Below are positions 33,681 to 41,428 of a stretch of 42,604 bases of DNA, in pieces. This DNA is from Bodo saltans (lineage: Eukaryota > Euglenozoa > Kinetoplastea > Eubodonida > Bodonidae). The translations under genes were made by a program, and so were the position numbers. Location: contig CYKH01000904.1 in assembly GCA_001460835.1 (NCBI GenBank), positions 27,670-70,273 of the forward strand. The letters are read 5' to 3'. The first letter of the stretch is position 1; every line of letters begins with the position of its first letter. The notes below the pieces were generated by a model. That model was not told where the DNA came from. It saw only the letters and a list, made by a program, of their open reading frames with translations, and did no database searches.

Positions 33681-34955
33681 ATGAGTGAGTCTCCACAAGG
33701 ACAAGTTACAAATGGTGAGCTCGCTAACGCAAAAGTACTCATTTGGCAACGGCAACCAAAAACGCATCTCATGCTCATCACTGCGTCCATTATTTGCATC
33801 GTCGGCATGTACGCTGCATTATCAAGCACTGAGCGCTCATCCATTGATCTGCAAGATGCCGTTCGTCGCACTGCTTCCGTGTGTCGCGACATCGATGCCC
33901 ATGCAAGAACAGTAGCAGTAGCAGTGCCGCCCACTCGACCCCCTCCAATGGAGATTCACGTGCATGTTATCCTGTGCCCTGCAACGGCTGACGACGACGC
34001 AATGATTGACACCATGCCCTCATCACTGTACGGTGCGTTGGCTACTATCCGTGGTCTGTTGAATTACGCCGCGTCCAACGGGGGTAGTCGAGGGACGGTG
34101 AATATGGTAGAGGAGGTGCCTGCCCTTTCGATGACGCTGTCGAAGTCTCCGCTGCGTGTGTGTAAAGCTGCGCGAAAGACGCGCGGAGAGACTACTGCTG
34201 CTGCGGGAAGCAACGTACATGATGATGAGGACGAGGATGAGATGACTGCAGAGGAGGCTGCGTCCGTTGGATCGCTAGTAGTGGACGCGACCACGCAGAG
34301 TTGGGTGGTGATGACAACTGTCCGACAGCAATCGTCGCCAATCGAGGCCACATCCACCTGCCAACGTGATCACAATCGACGAATGTGGTGCACCCTAGTG
34401 CTGCCTTCAACTCTTGAGTCCCACAACAACACCACCAATGATGGTGGCAGCGTTCGGATGGGAGTTCGGAAATGGGTAGGTGGCGTCGTTGCGTCTATTC
34501 TGGGTATTCAAAGCTTCCACGACATCGACGGTGTGAGGTCGTATCTCACGAACCGACGATCCGCTGCGTGCCGCTTTGTTGTCTACGCACTTAGCGGCCT
34601 GGCTCAAGTATTAGACGCTGCGCCTACGATGCCACTTGCGGTGGCACTCGGGGACTCCATCAGCAAGTCTGTTGATGCCATCACGCTGCGCCCGCCTAGC
34701 ACCGACTCAGTTGAGGCCACAAGAACCGTTCGATCAGCAGCTGTCGTTGAGCGCTGCTCGATGGACCCGTCGCTTCTCCCTCAAATGTTTTATCCTCTTG
34801 AGCATCTGCTTGCGGTCCACTTGTCCTTCCTTCTTCCCGTCGTCGTGGCATTTATTGCCGGTCTCGGTCTGACGTTGAAGGAATGGAAGCGACAACGCAA
34901 GGCACAGCGTGCCGCTCTCGCGAATGGCATAGAGTCGTCTCCGGTAGCTTCGTGA
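33681..34955 (+). CDS. PIG-S-like GPI transamidase subunit
   Basis: The protein is 424 residues from the ATG at 33681. It has the PIG-S topology: one membrane helix near the N-terminus (HLMLITASIICIVGMYAAL, about 28-46), a large lumenal domain and one helix near the C-terminus (FLLPVVVAFIAGLGL) with a basic cytosolic tail. The segment before the last helix, ERCSMDPSLLPQMFYPLEHLLAVHLSFLLP, matches the conserved PIG-S pattern in which a DPSLL-like motif, an aromatic-Pro pair and then the membrane helix occur in this order. PIG-S belongs to the ER complex that attaches GPI anchors. Trypanosomes are reported to have TTA1 and TTA2 in place of PIG-S and PIG-U, so this may be a bodonid TTA1 counterpart. 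The lumenal part has acidic and Ala-rich insertions. Confidence 0.55.
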   Translation: MSESPQGQVTNGELANAKVLIWQRQPKTHLMLITASIICIVGMYAALSSTERSSIDLQDAVRRTASVCRDIDAHARTVAVAVPPTRPPPMEIHVHVILCPATADDDAMIDTMPSSLYGALATIRGLLNYAASNGGSRGTVNMVEEVPALSMTLSKSPLRVCKAARKTRGETTAAAGSNVHDDEDEDEMTAEEAASVGSLVVDATTQSWVVMTTVRQQSSPIEATSTCQRDHNRRMWCTLVLPSTLESHNNTTNDGGSVRMGVRKWVGGVVASILGIQSFHDIDGVRSYLTNRRSAACRFVVYALSGLAQVLDAAPTMPLAVALGDSISKSVDAITLRPPSTDSVEATRTVRSAAVVERCSMDPSLLPQMFYPLEHLLAVHLSFLLPVVVAFIAGLGLTLKEWKRQRKAQRAALANGIESSPVAS

Positions 34956-35137
34956 TAAATGGTTGAGCGAGTCGTACTTTTTTGCTTCCCGCCGAGCTTC
35001 TTTTTAACTCTCCTCGTGTGAATGCTCCAAGACGAGGCGGTACGGAATGGCTATTGCCTTTTTATATTCTTTTTTCACCGAAAAATTATCAGACCACCTC
35101 AGAAGAAAAAACAGCTGACGTAAAAAGGGATAAGAAA

Positions 35138-36727
35138 ATGAAACGACGCGGAGATTCAACGGTATCGATCCCACCAAAACTTACCCCGTCGCCAACCCCA
35201 ACGCCCTCTCCGTCACTATTGTCCCCTTCTTCTCGTGCTCCCTCCAACATGAACAACGCGAATGCTAGCAAGAAGTATATTATGCGTAGTGATGGAACCA
35301 TCAAGTTTCTTCGAGATGCCGCCTCGTTGGAGCTCCTCGCGAGATCTGCCCCAAGTCTTCCACTATTGCCGGAGGACATGTTTGCGTCTGCTGGACCGAG
35401 CAGTGCCGCTACCAGTCGCTCCGTGAGTCGGGCCAACCTCCTTGCGCCCTTGGGATCCCAGCCCCAAAATACATCCGCATACGCATCGCTTCCCTCTCCA
35501 CTTGCACAGGCGTTGCTCGAGCGCAATTTCAGTGATGTCTCCAGGGGGGACGATGTGGGTCTAGGTCGCCCCTCTGTGTCTGTGTTAAGTGGCCACCACC
35601 TTCAGCATCATCATATCAGTATCGATGAAGCGATGAACAAGGGAAGCAAGCTTGCTCCGATGGATCACGATATTCGTGCGATCGCCACCAACGGCATTCA
35701 AGAGTTGCGCGAAGAGGAGATGGCGAGGTTATGTGTGCCTGCATCGAATCTTGGTCTCCGTCAAAGCGCGATTGCGCTGGAAGCCAGTATGCGTGACCGA
35801 ATATTGGAGCTACACGCCAAGGCAAACTCAATGGGCCGATTTGAGTTTGGGCAGCGGGCTCAGCGCATCTTTAATGATATTATGTACGAAATGATTCGTC
35901 AAGTTGGTGTGCAATGCGTCGAACGTGCGAAGTTATTAGCGACCATCTGGACTCGATCGAGTGAAATCATTAATGCACTTTCTGCAATGTTCTTGGATGA
36001 ACGGGAGCGCCACTCTTCAGCAGAGAACAAGCTGAAGGATGAGCTTCGAGCGTCTCGAAAGGATTACTTGCTCGTCGTTCAGCAATTAGAACGAATGGTA
36101 GAGCAAGAGTTCGAAGCGCAAACTGCTCTTCTAGCAGATAGTGAGAAGCGTGAAACGGAGCTCACAGTTCAAATCAATGGCCTTAAAGATGAACTTCAAG
36201 CGTCGCTGGCAAAGCTAAAAGAGACGGAACGAGTCCACCGACTTGCACAGTTTCAAAAAGTACGACCGCTTGGTTCAGTCGACACCTACGGCCTTGACAC
36301 CCTGCCCGCATTAGAGACGGGAACTCCTTTCGGCGAGGTCCACACAGCGTCATCGTCTGCGTCTCTGAAAGCGGCACCCTCTGCCAAGTCGCTGAACAAG
36401 CCCCGTAGGAGTTCTTCAGCAATCGAAGATGCCGTCGATGACGAAGAGGAGATCACCCCGCAATTAGTGGCGTCACTCAAAGCAGAACTCCAACGGCAAC
36501 GAGTGCTGCTCTTGGATGCTGTGGAGGAGGTCCGATCGCTGAAGGGCGATGCACCAAACTCTCAGACGAAGGGCATCATGGCCGTGCCGATGACGGTGGA
36601 AGTTGGACTTGACCCATGTGAAGAATTAGCAACAGAGTCTGACTCAGAAGAAGATGACGATACTGCATCAGTGAAGTCCCTAGCACGCCGGGGTTCGCGC
36701 AGTAGCCGGCGAATGAAGAAAAAGTAG
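35138..36727 (+). CDS. Axonemal dynein light chain-like (AXDND1/p28-type) coiled-coil protein
   Basis: The protein is 529 residues from the ATG at 35138. Upstream in-frame codons lack ATG. Residues of about 200-330 resemble the axonemal dynein light domain: ALEASMRDRILELHAK, then RIFNDIMYEMIRQVGVQC, VERAKLLATIWTRS and a following helix. The F/M-x-E-x-I-R-Q-V-x-x-x-C-x-E-R-x-x-L-L pattern is the domain's signature. A long coiled coil (about 335-420, rich in Glu/Leu) follows, then a disordered acidic C-terminus ending in KKK. Inner-arm dynein p28 proteins are shorter (about 260 residues), so this is closer in form to AXDND1-like proteins. A flagellar axoneme location is inferred. Confidence 0.6.
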   Translation: MKRRGDSTVSIPPKLTPSPTPTPSPSLLSPSSRAPSNMNNANASKKYIMRSDGTIKFLRDAASLELLARSAPSLPLLPEDMFASAGPSSAATSRSVSRANLLAPLGSQPQNTSAYASLPSPLAQALLERNFSDVSRGDDVGLGRPSVSVLSGHHLQHHHISIDEAMNKGSKLAPMDHDIRAIATNGIQELREEEMARLCVPASNLGLRQSAIALEASMRDRILELHAKANSMGRFEFGQRAQRIFNDIMYEMIRQVGVQCVERAKLLATIWTRSSEIINALSAMFLDERERHSSAENKLKDELRASRKDYLLVVQQLERMVEQEFEAQTALLADSEKRETELTVQINGLKDELQASLAKLKETERVHRLAQFQKVRPLGSVDTYGLDTLPALETGTPFGEVHTASSSASLKAAPSAKSLNKPRRSSSAIEDAVDDEEEITPQLVASLKAELQRQRVLLLDAVEEVRSLKGDAPNSQTKGIMAVPMTVEVGLDPCEELATESDSEEDDDTASVKSLARRGSRSSRRMKKK

Positions 36728-36884
36728 AGGCCTACAAAAATCCCCGGCGTTCTCGCCCTTCTGTACATTTCCTCAGTCCTGGACAGTTTACTTTGCCCTG
36801 TCTCTTCTCTCTCCTCTCTCTCATATGTCTCTTCTTTCTTTTTTGTTGTTTTGCTTGAAAACATGCTGCAGATCTTTTAGACAA

Positions 36885-36908
36885 ATGGTGGCACCAACAA
36901 AGCCATGA
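36885..36908 (+). other. Short upstream ORF overlapping a start codon
   Basis: ATG at 36885 opens seven codons and stops with TGA at 36906-36908, overlapping the main ATG at 36905 as ATGA. It would be in the leader if the AG at 36871 or 36880 is the splice site. Confidence 0.35.
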
Positions 36909-37774
36909 AGCACGCCGCACGACCTCACACTCCAATGACTCCGCAGCGGGACAGAACGTCGCTTCGCGATGGCCCAAGTGTTCGTGAGCCCGCCTCTCCT
37001 TTTGTGTCAAAGCGCCTCACAACTATTGCAAAGTTCGCGTCGCCATCATGGACTGCATTCGCGGCCGTCAACGTCGTTGCGTTCGTCTCGATGCTACTTC
37101 CCCTTGCTTCCATGTGGATTCGCAACATCATCTACCCCCTTCTCGGGATTGCTCTTGGTGCCACAAAAGTGCTTGATGACCTCTCCATCTCCTCCAAGCC
37201 TGCCAATTCTTCGTTCCGACAACGCGTTCAATGGGCCCAAAACGTCATATTTTACCTTAGCCTTGCCCGCACCTCGATGCACGTGTGGTTGGCGTGGTTA
37301 AGGTACCAAGAATTGAATTCACTTCTCGCATCAGCAGTGTCCGGTGGTGATACCCCCTCTATGTGGATCTTGTTGGATTCACTCGTGCTGCTCCTATCGA
37401 ACTGGCAGTACCACATCGCATGTGCAGCGATGGTGGCCGTGCTGTGGGGCAGTGAAGCTCCCACCGCACCTGTGCGCGACATGATCGCTTCATATGGTCC
37501 TGCTGTCGTTCACATGAAGAAGGCATCCTCTGTGCTCAAGTGCTGTGGTAGGATTCTGCGAGCTGGAGTTTGGTGTGTGGCGCTGATCGCCAGCAGTGGA
37601 GAGTTGTCCAAAGTTGTGTTGCATATTGTGCAAGCCGTGAGCTTGGCATTGGAGGCGATAGTTCAGCAATCGAATCAAGGGATCGGAGCTTACCTTCCAC
37701 AACTCTCAAAAACGCACTGCGGTGCTCTCCAATGCTTGTACAGTTTGCTGAATTTCCTTTTAGTCGTGCTGTAA
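36905..37774 (+). CDS. Small multi-helix membrane protein of unknown function
   Basis: A 289-residue protein with a basic, disordered N-terminus (about 35 residues) followed by several hydrophobic segments: about 50-72 (FAAVNVVAFVSMLLPLASM), 110-135, 153-180, and weaker ones at 210-235 and the C-terminus (LYSLLNFLLVVL). I recognise no family signature. Size, several moderately hydrophobic helices and lack of a signal peptide leave room for a PEX11/GIM-like peroxisomal or glycosomal membrane protein, but I see no diagnostic motif and hold that at low confidence. The preceding gap has a strong pyrimidine tract (about 36795-36855). Confidence 0.6.
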   Translation: MKHAARPHTPMTPQRDRTSLRDGPSVREPASPFVSKRLTTIAKFASPSWTAFAAVNVVAFVSMLLPLASMWIRNIIYPLLGIALGATKVLDDLSISSKPANSSFRQRVQWAQNVIFYLSLARTSMHVWLAWLRYQELNSLLASAVSGGDTPSMWILLDSLVLLLSNWQYHIACAAMVAVLWGSEAPTAPVRDMIASYGPAVVHMKKASSVLKCCGRILRAGVWCVALIASSGELSKVVLHIVQAVSLALEAIVQQSNQGIGAYLPQLSKTHCGALQCLYSLLNFLLVVL

Positions 37775-37827
37775 AAATAATCAGAAACAAAGAAACGCAG
37801 TTTGATGCCCTTGTTTCCGTCTCTTAA

Positions 37828-39537
37828 ATGAACCTCTCCCGTTATTTCCCACTTAACTTCAGTAGTCGTGAAGAGGTTCGAATGAAATCTGTTGTGCTTT
37901 CCACGTACCGCAAAGCCCTAGCGGCCTCTTCCTCGTTTGTGACATCTGAAGAGCAGGCCATTGCACGAACTCGGTTTGTTGAGTTTCTTCCGCCCATGTT
38001 TACTCTCACCGATGACAACGAGACACTGCCAAATATTGTCCGACGTGCGTATCGCTACAACTACGCGAGTAATCAAGAAACACTGAAGGCTGTTACTGCA
38101 GCGTTTCAGTTCATGAAGGATGCAAGTGCAGAGCATAGTGAAGTGGAAGTGTTAGCTCATTGGGCACGAATCAGCAGCCGGCGGCGCGCAGCACATGTTC
38201 TTCGCCCTGAAGGGGGCAGCGAAGCGGCGCCAAAGAAAGCAGCACCACGAAAATCTAGCCCAATGAAGCCACTCGCGGAGGATCTTGACGACATGAAGGA
38301 CCCTGCATCCTCGGCAGTGTCGATTCCCGTTTGGATGGACGGGGTGATTCTCATTTCATATTCGTATCAAAGGAACCAGCACGATGCCGCCGCAAACACA
38401 AGCGGGGCTGCAGTGCCGAGTGACGGGATTGCGAGGGAGCACCGCGATTGGCTTCGTCACATTCTCTGGGGGCAGCGTCCAAACTACGACGTGCCGTCCA
38501 CGTCGAAAACTGCGGTGAAAAGCAACGGCAAGAAAAAGGCTGTTGGGAAACAGAAGAAGAACCACCGAATTCCGAAGAAATCGACAACATCACCGTTTAT
38601 GGTCCTACGGAAAGATGCGTGGGCGATGCAGCATCTCCTTGGGGTGAACCAAGTTCAAAAGAAAGACAAGAGCCGTGTCTCTTCCACCTCCTCGTCGTTG
38701 TCAGCCCTTGGCACTGGTGCGGTTATTGAACAGGAGTCTTACGCGCTGTTTAAGCGTGATATTGCCGCGCAACTCGATGCTATTGTTGCGAAGGTGCGCG
38801 CAAGTCTCGTTGTGGAACAGATTGCGTTGCTAGAAGAAAACATACGAAAGAAGCCTAAGCGCCCACCTGTGTTGCCTCACACAGGTGTAGCGGACATTCG
38901 AAACTCAAGCGATGGTCCGTTTTCAGAGTCAGCGACGGACTACTTTCAGAAGAAAATCACTAGGAAGGCTGTACGCATGCAGAAGCAGCTGGGTGCAAAT
39001 GACAACAAGGAAATCTTAGCAGGTATTACCGTAGAAACAGTTGTTCGAGGTGCAATCCGTGTCTTTTTGGAAGACTTGAAATTCTCCGCTATCACTGTGT
39101 CACCCCTCGAAGGATTCTTGATTGACAAAGTGCTTGAGACCAGAGTGGGCAGTGTGAGCTTGCTGTCCATCCTGTTCGCCTCTGTTCTGCGCACGTTGGG
39201 GGTCCAAGCAAGCGTCACGATGGACCAACGATGCCCGATGATTAAGGTGGAAGGATTCCGTGATGTGGTCTGCTTCGTGAACCTCGCAGATGGAGGCACG
39301 ATTTTGACGTCGGATGAAGCGCTGGAGTATCACGTCAAGGCGATTCAGAGCGCCACACATGCACGCACCGCATTGAAAGCTGCGGACCCTAGAGTTGTGT
39401 ACTGTGGAATCTTAGCTAGCATGTTGGTGGCCACAACACACAGCAGCAACAGCGCGTCGTCATCGTCGTCGTCGTCGGGTGATGGAACTCGTTCCTTACT
39501 GAGGGCTCAGCTGCTCTACCTCTCACGAGCAAGATGA
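37828..39537 (+). CDS. LYR-like domain fused to a SirB1/Transglut_core2-like domain
   Basis: The protein is 569 residues from the ATG at 37828. An ATG at 37882 (residue 19) follows a pyrimidine-rich stretch with CTTCAG and may be the true start. Residues of about 20-115 look like a complex-I LYR-family helical domain: VVLSTYRKAL, the basic/aromatic RRAYRYNY and AFQFMKDAS, with TYR in place of LYR. The middle is basic and disordered, with lysine clusters (KKKAVGKQKKNHR). Residues of about 428-500 resemble SirB1/Transglut_core2 proteins: FLIDKVLETRVGSVSLLSILFASVLRTLGV, matching the family's LxxVLxxRxGxPxSLSxLYxxxxxRLGL pattern, though no catalytic Cys-His pair is evident. The C-terminal Ser run comes from TCG/TCA codons (about 39455-39477). 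Confidence 0.5.
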   Translation: MNLSRYFPLNFSSREEVRMKSVVLSTYRKALAASSSFVTSEEQAIARTRFVEFLPPMFTLTDDNETLPNIVRRAYRYNYASNQETLKAVTAAFQFMKDASAEHSEVEVLAHWARISSRRRAAHVLRPEGGSEAAPKKAAPRKSSPMKPLAEDLDDMKDPASSAVSIPVWMDGVILISYSYQRNQHDAAANTSGAAVPSDGIAREHRDWLRHILWGQRPNYDVPSTSKTAVKSNGKKKAVGKQKKNHRIPKKSTTSPFMVLRKDAWAMQHLLGVNQVQKKDKSRVSSTSSSLSALGTGAVIEQESYALFKRDIAAQLDAIVAKVRASLVVEQIALLEENIRKKPKRPPVLPHTGVADIRNSSDGPFSESATDYFQKKITRKAVRMQKQLGANDNKEILAGITVETVVRGAIRVFLEDLKFSAITVSPLEGFLIDKVLETRVGSVSLLSILFASVLRTLGVQASVTMDQRCPMIKVEGFRDVVCFVNLADGGTILTSDEALEYHVKAIQSATHARTALKAADPRVVYCGILASMLVATTHSSNSASSSSSSSGDGTRSLLRAQLLYLSRAR

Positions 39538-40036
39538 AACCCTCAAACAAGGTGTTGGATATTTGGGAGCCAGAAGAAAGCCTTACTTTGCAGCGAACCT
39601 CCCAATGCATATGTCGTATCGTAGTACTTTTGATTAATTTTTTTTTGTGTTGATAAGGAAGTGGGAAAACAGTTAGGAAGAGTCGGCACCAATCGATGCT
39701 GACCAAGAAAACTAGTGTCCGGATCATCTCCGATGAATCGCATCCACTTGTGATTGACGTGATGGAACTCGTTCCTTACTGAGGGCTCAGCTGCTCTACC
39801 TCTCACGAGCAAGATGAACCCTCAACAAGGTGTTGGATATTTGGGAGCCAGAAGAAAGCCTTACTTTGCAGCGAACCTCCCAATGCATATGTCGTATCGT
39901 AGTACTTTTGATTAATTTTTTTTTGTGTTGATAAGGAAGTGGGAAAACAGTTAGGAAGAGTCGGCACCAATCGATGCTGACCAAGAAAACTAGTGTCCGG
40001 ATCATCTCCGATGAATCGCATCCACTTGTGATTGAC
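39479..40036 (+). repeat. Direct tandem duplication, 280 bp + 278 bp, spanning two gene ends
   Basis: Copy 1 is 39479-39758 and copy 2 is 39759-40036, directly adjacent. The only differences I found are two one-base losses in A-runs just after the upstream gene's stop. The unit covers the 3' end of the LYR/SirB1-like gene, the whole intergenic region and the first 21 codons of the AMP deaminase-like gene. Both genes remain readable, but each gains an orphan partial copy. Confidence 0.93.
39538..39973 (+). other. Intergenic region, 436 bp, consisting of duplicated sequence
   Basis: It contains an orphan start of the AMP deaminase-like gene (ATG at 39696, in frame to 39758, then running into copy 2 and a stop) and an orphan end of the upstream gene (39759-39815). 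A T-run near 39635 and 39913 precedes each ATG. No separate gene was seen. Confidence 0.55.
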
Positions 40037-41428
40037 GATGCCCCATCCGCGGCGGGCGGCCAGCGCAGGCAGTCACTCCAGAATGTAGCAAAGCTAAAGC
40101 GCGTCGTGTCTGTAGGTCGTGGCTTTCGTAAGCCTGGTTCCGCAGGTGGCGCAAATGGTGCGAGCGCATCTTCACTAGGCAGTGGTGCTCCAACATCGAA
40201 TCCTCAAAGTTATCATCGAATTTCCGTCGATGGTGTGGAGTCGGAAAAGGATTACACTGATTCTGCCGAACCTATCGCCAAGTGCCTCCTAGCGAGGGAA
40301 CAGTACAAAACCATAGACCAAGGAGAGATGGAGGATAGTTCCCCATTTGATCAAGACGCAGCCGGCTCCAAGCAATTTCTGGAGAACATTGTGACGGAAC
40401 AGACATCCAATTTAGTATTTCCCATGAAGAAAGGCGTGTTTTCCTTCGAAGGGATGGTCACGAAGCCAGTGGAGTGGAAAAAGTACGTGAACGACGTCAA
40501 GATGATGTTCTCGATTGTAGAAAATGGACCGTGCCTCGCCACTGCACGCGGCAGATTAATCGCGCTGGAGGAAAAGTTTGAATTGTACTCGCTCATGAAC
40601 ACGGAGCTTGAAGAAGAAGCAGATCGCTTTCGTCGAGGCGGTGGTGTGTACGCGAGGAACACCAGAGTGGATAACAACGTGCGACTTGCCACTCTGGCCA
40701 CAGCACCACAGCTCACTGAATTCTTGAAATCGACTGCCGACGCAACACCCCACGTTCCCTTCACAGAGAACAAATCAACAGAACCTCATCAACTTTTGTC
40801 GTTTAAGTCCACGCTGGAGAGGTGTGGCATCGCGGACCCACAAGCCATCACGGTGGAAGGCCTCGGCCTGCATCCTAGGCTGTATCGTGGCCGCTTCCAG
40901 CCCTTCGACGTGTTCCAGGAGAAACTGAATCCAGCAGGGCAACAAAGTAGCGATATCCTTAATGCACTAGTAGAGATGGAGGCACCGAATCGTGGCGAAC
41001 TGTTTGCCTGTCTCGTGCGACCCATGTTGGAGCGTGCGGAGTTCGCAGATGGACAAGTCGTTGCCTACGACATGAAGTTGCCGATTCGTGGTCGCCACAG
41101 TGAGGAGTGGCGGAACGTAGCGAGTTGGGTGTACCGTCAAGGATTCCATCAGTTTTCTCGTGTGATGTGGACAGTCGACTTGCAACGCGAGGAGGAGCCG
41201 GCTAGGCTTGGTTACAACTGTCAAACGCACGCTGATCACTACAAGCACATGTTTCTTCCTTTGATGCTGGCCACTGCGTCGCCTCACGACCCTCGATATT
41301 CAGAAATCAGTGCCATGCTCCTTAAAGTTGGTCAGTTCAACCTCGCACTGGGAACAGCGCCCAGGCAAAGGTCCTTTTTCTCCGAAGAAGTTCCCCGCGA
41401 TCCTGCCCTCCAACATGACCATCGTTGA
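39974..41428 (+). CDS. AMP deaminase-like protein, metal site degenerate and C-terminus missing
   Basis: A 484-residue protein. After about 140 low-complexity residues, residues 150-450 align in order with AMP deaminases: EWKKYVNDVKMMFSIVENGPC, then the LEEKFELYSLMN block, the position of the family's VDTHIHAS, then FQEKLNPAG, RGRHSEEW and MFLPLMLATASP. The first Zn-binding HxH is replaced: D233 is followed by N234-N235-V236-R237, so both histidines are lost. The protein then ends near the point where the family continues for about 200 more residues with the remaining metal and active-site motifs (such as FRPHCGE and DDP). It is therefore probably not a working deaminase as read here: either a pseudoenzyme, a truncated gene or a misassembly. 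The start is used in copy 2 of a duplication. Confidence 0.75.
   Translation: MLTKKTSVRIISDESHPLVIDDAPSAAGGQRRQSLQNVAKLKRVVSVGRGFRKPGSAGGANGASASSLGSGAPTSNPQSYHRISVDGVESEKDYTDSAEPIAKCLLAREQYKTIDQGEMEDSSPFDQDAAGSKQFLENIVTEQTSNLVFPMKKGVFSFEGMVTKPVEWKKYVNDVKMMFSIVENGPCLATARGRLIALEEKFELYSLMNTELEEEADRFRRGGGVYARNTRVDNNVRLATLATAPQLTEFLKSTADATPHVPFTENKSTEPHQLLSFKSTLERCGIADPQAITVEGLGLHPRLYRGRFQPFDVFQEKLNPAGQQSSDILNALVEMEAPNRGELFACLVRPMLERAEFADGQVVAYDMKLPIRGRHSEEWRNVASWVYRQGFHQFSRVMWTVDLQREEEPARLGYNCQTHADHYKHMFLPLMLATASPHDPRYSEISAMLLKVGQFNLALGTAPRQRSFFSEEVPRDPALQHDHR

Noticed and set aside
34982-35137. N-terminal extension of the axonemal dynein light chain-like protein
   Set aside because: It begins with TTG, has no ATG before 35138 and translates a T-rich intergenic stretch.
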